5,143 nucleotides of DNA from the NCBI GenBank assembly GCA_022844585.1, contig JALHLM010000441.1:1-5143 (forward strand), given 5' to 3'. The notes beneath the pieces are model-generated. The model saw nothing but the letters and a program-made list of their open reading frames with translations. It ran no database searches and was not told where the DNA came from. How positions within the stretch are numbered: the first letter of the stretch is position 1; each line of letters begins with the position of its first letter. Below are positions 5,121 to 5,143 of this stretch, in pieces. The translations under genes and the position numbers were made by a program. This DNA is from Pirellulales bacterium (lineage in GTDB: Bacteria > Planctomycetota > Planctomycetia > Pirellulales > JALHLM01).

Positions 5121-5143
5121 CGCGCCGGCAACAACGTCGCTCG

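Overview
The window looks like chromosomal DNA from a GC-rich planctomycete, most likely of the Pirellula-like lineage. This is an inference. It rests on a metzincin-type protease of the DUF5117/Met-zincin family, a lineage-style membrane protein with no recognisable function, weak or absent Shine-Dalgarno sites at some genes, and gaps between genes filled with short dispersed repeats of kinds I associate with these genomes. No mobile-element gene, CRISPR array, rRNA or tRNA was seen.

Layout. Positions 1-2061 (+) hold the C-terminal 686 residues of a large zinc metalloprotease whose start lies upstream of the window; a 12-bp hairpin follows at 2091-2124. Positions 2125-2349 carry no gene but hold a 32-bp perfect inverted repeat built of heptamers and a short CTCCGTG repeat. 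Next comes a two-gene (+) operon: a P-II nitrogen-signalling protein (2350-2697), and overlapping its stop codon by one base a small degenerate receiver-like protein (2697-3104). A nested palindromic repeat (3095-3250) fills the gap to the convergent gene and supplies the stop codon of the receiver-like protein. On the (-) strand, 3277-4659 encodes a 460-residue multi-pass membrane protein with a good ribosome binding site and a plausible TATAAT promoter. Another repeat cluster (about 4780-4857) separates it from a (-) yacG gene (4883-5065), a four-cysteine zinc protein of the DNA gyrase inhibitor family. The window ends in a further GC-rich repeat (5093-5120) related to the arms of the 3095-3250 palindrome.

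The genes do not form one pathway. The most interesting unit is the P-II/pseudo-receiver pair. The P-II protein keeps the uridylylation tyrosine and the 2-oxoglutarate-site glutamine and lysine, but has a three-residue insertion in the B-loop and a serine where a nucleotide-binding arginine is expected. Its coupled partner has a receiver-like layout without the phosphoacceptor aspartate. The second notable theme is that every sizeable intergenic gap holds a repeat, from several distinct sequence families.
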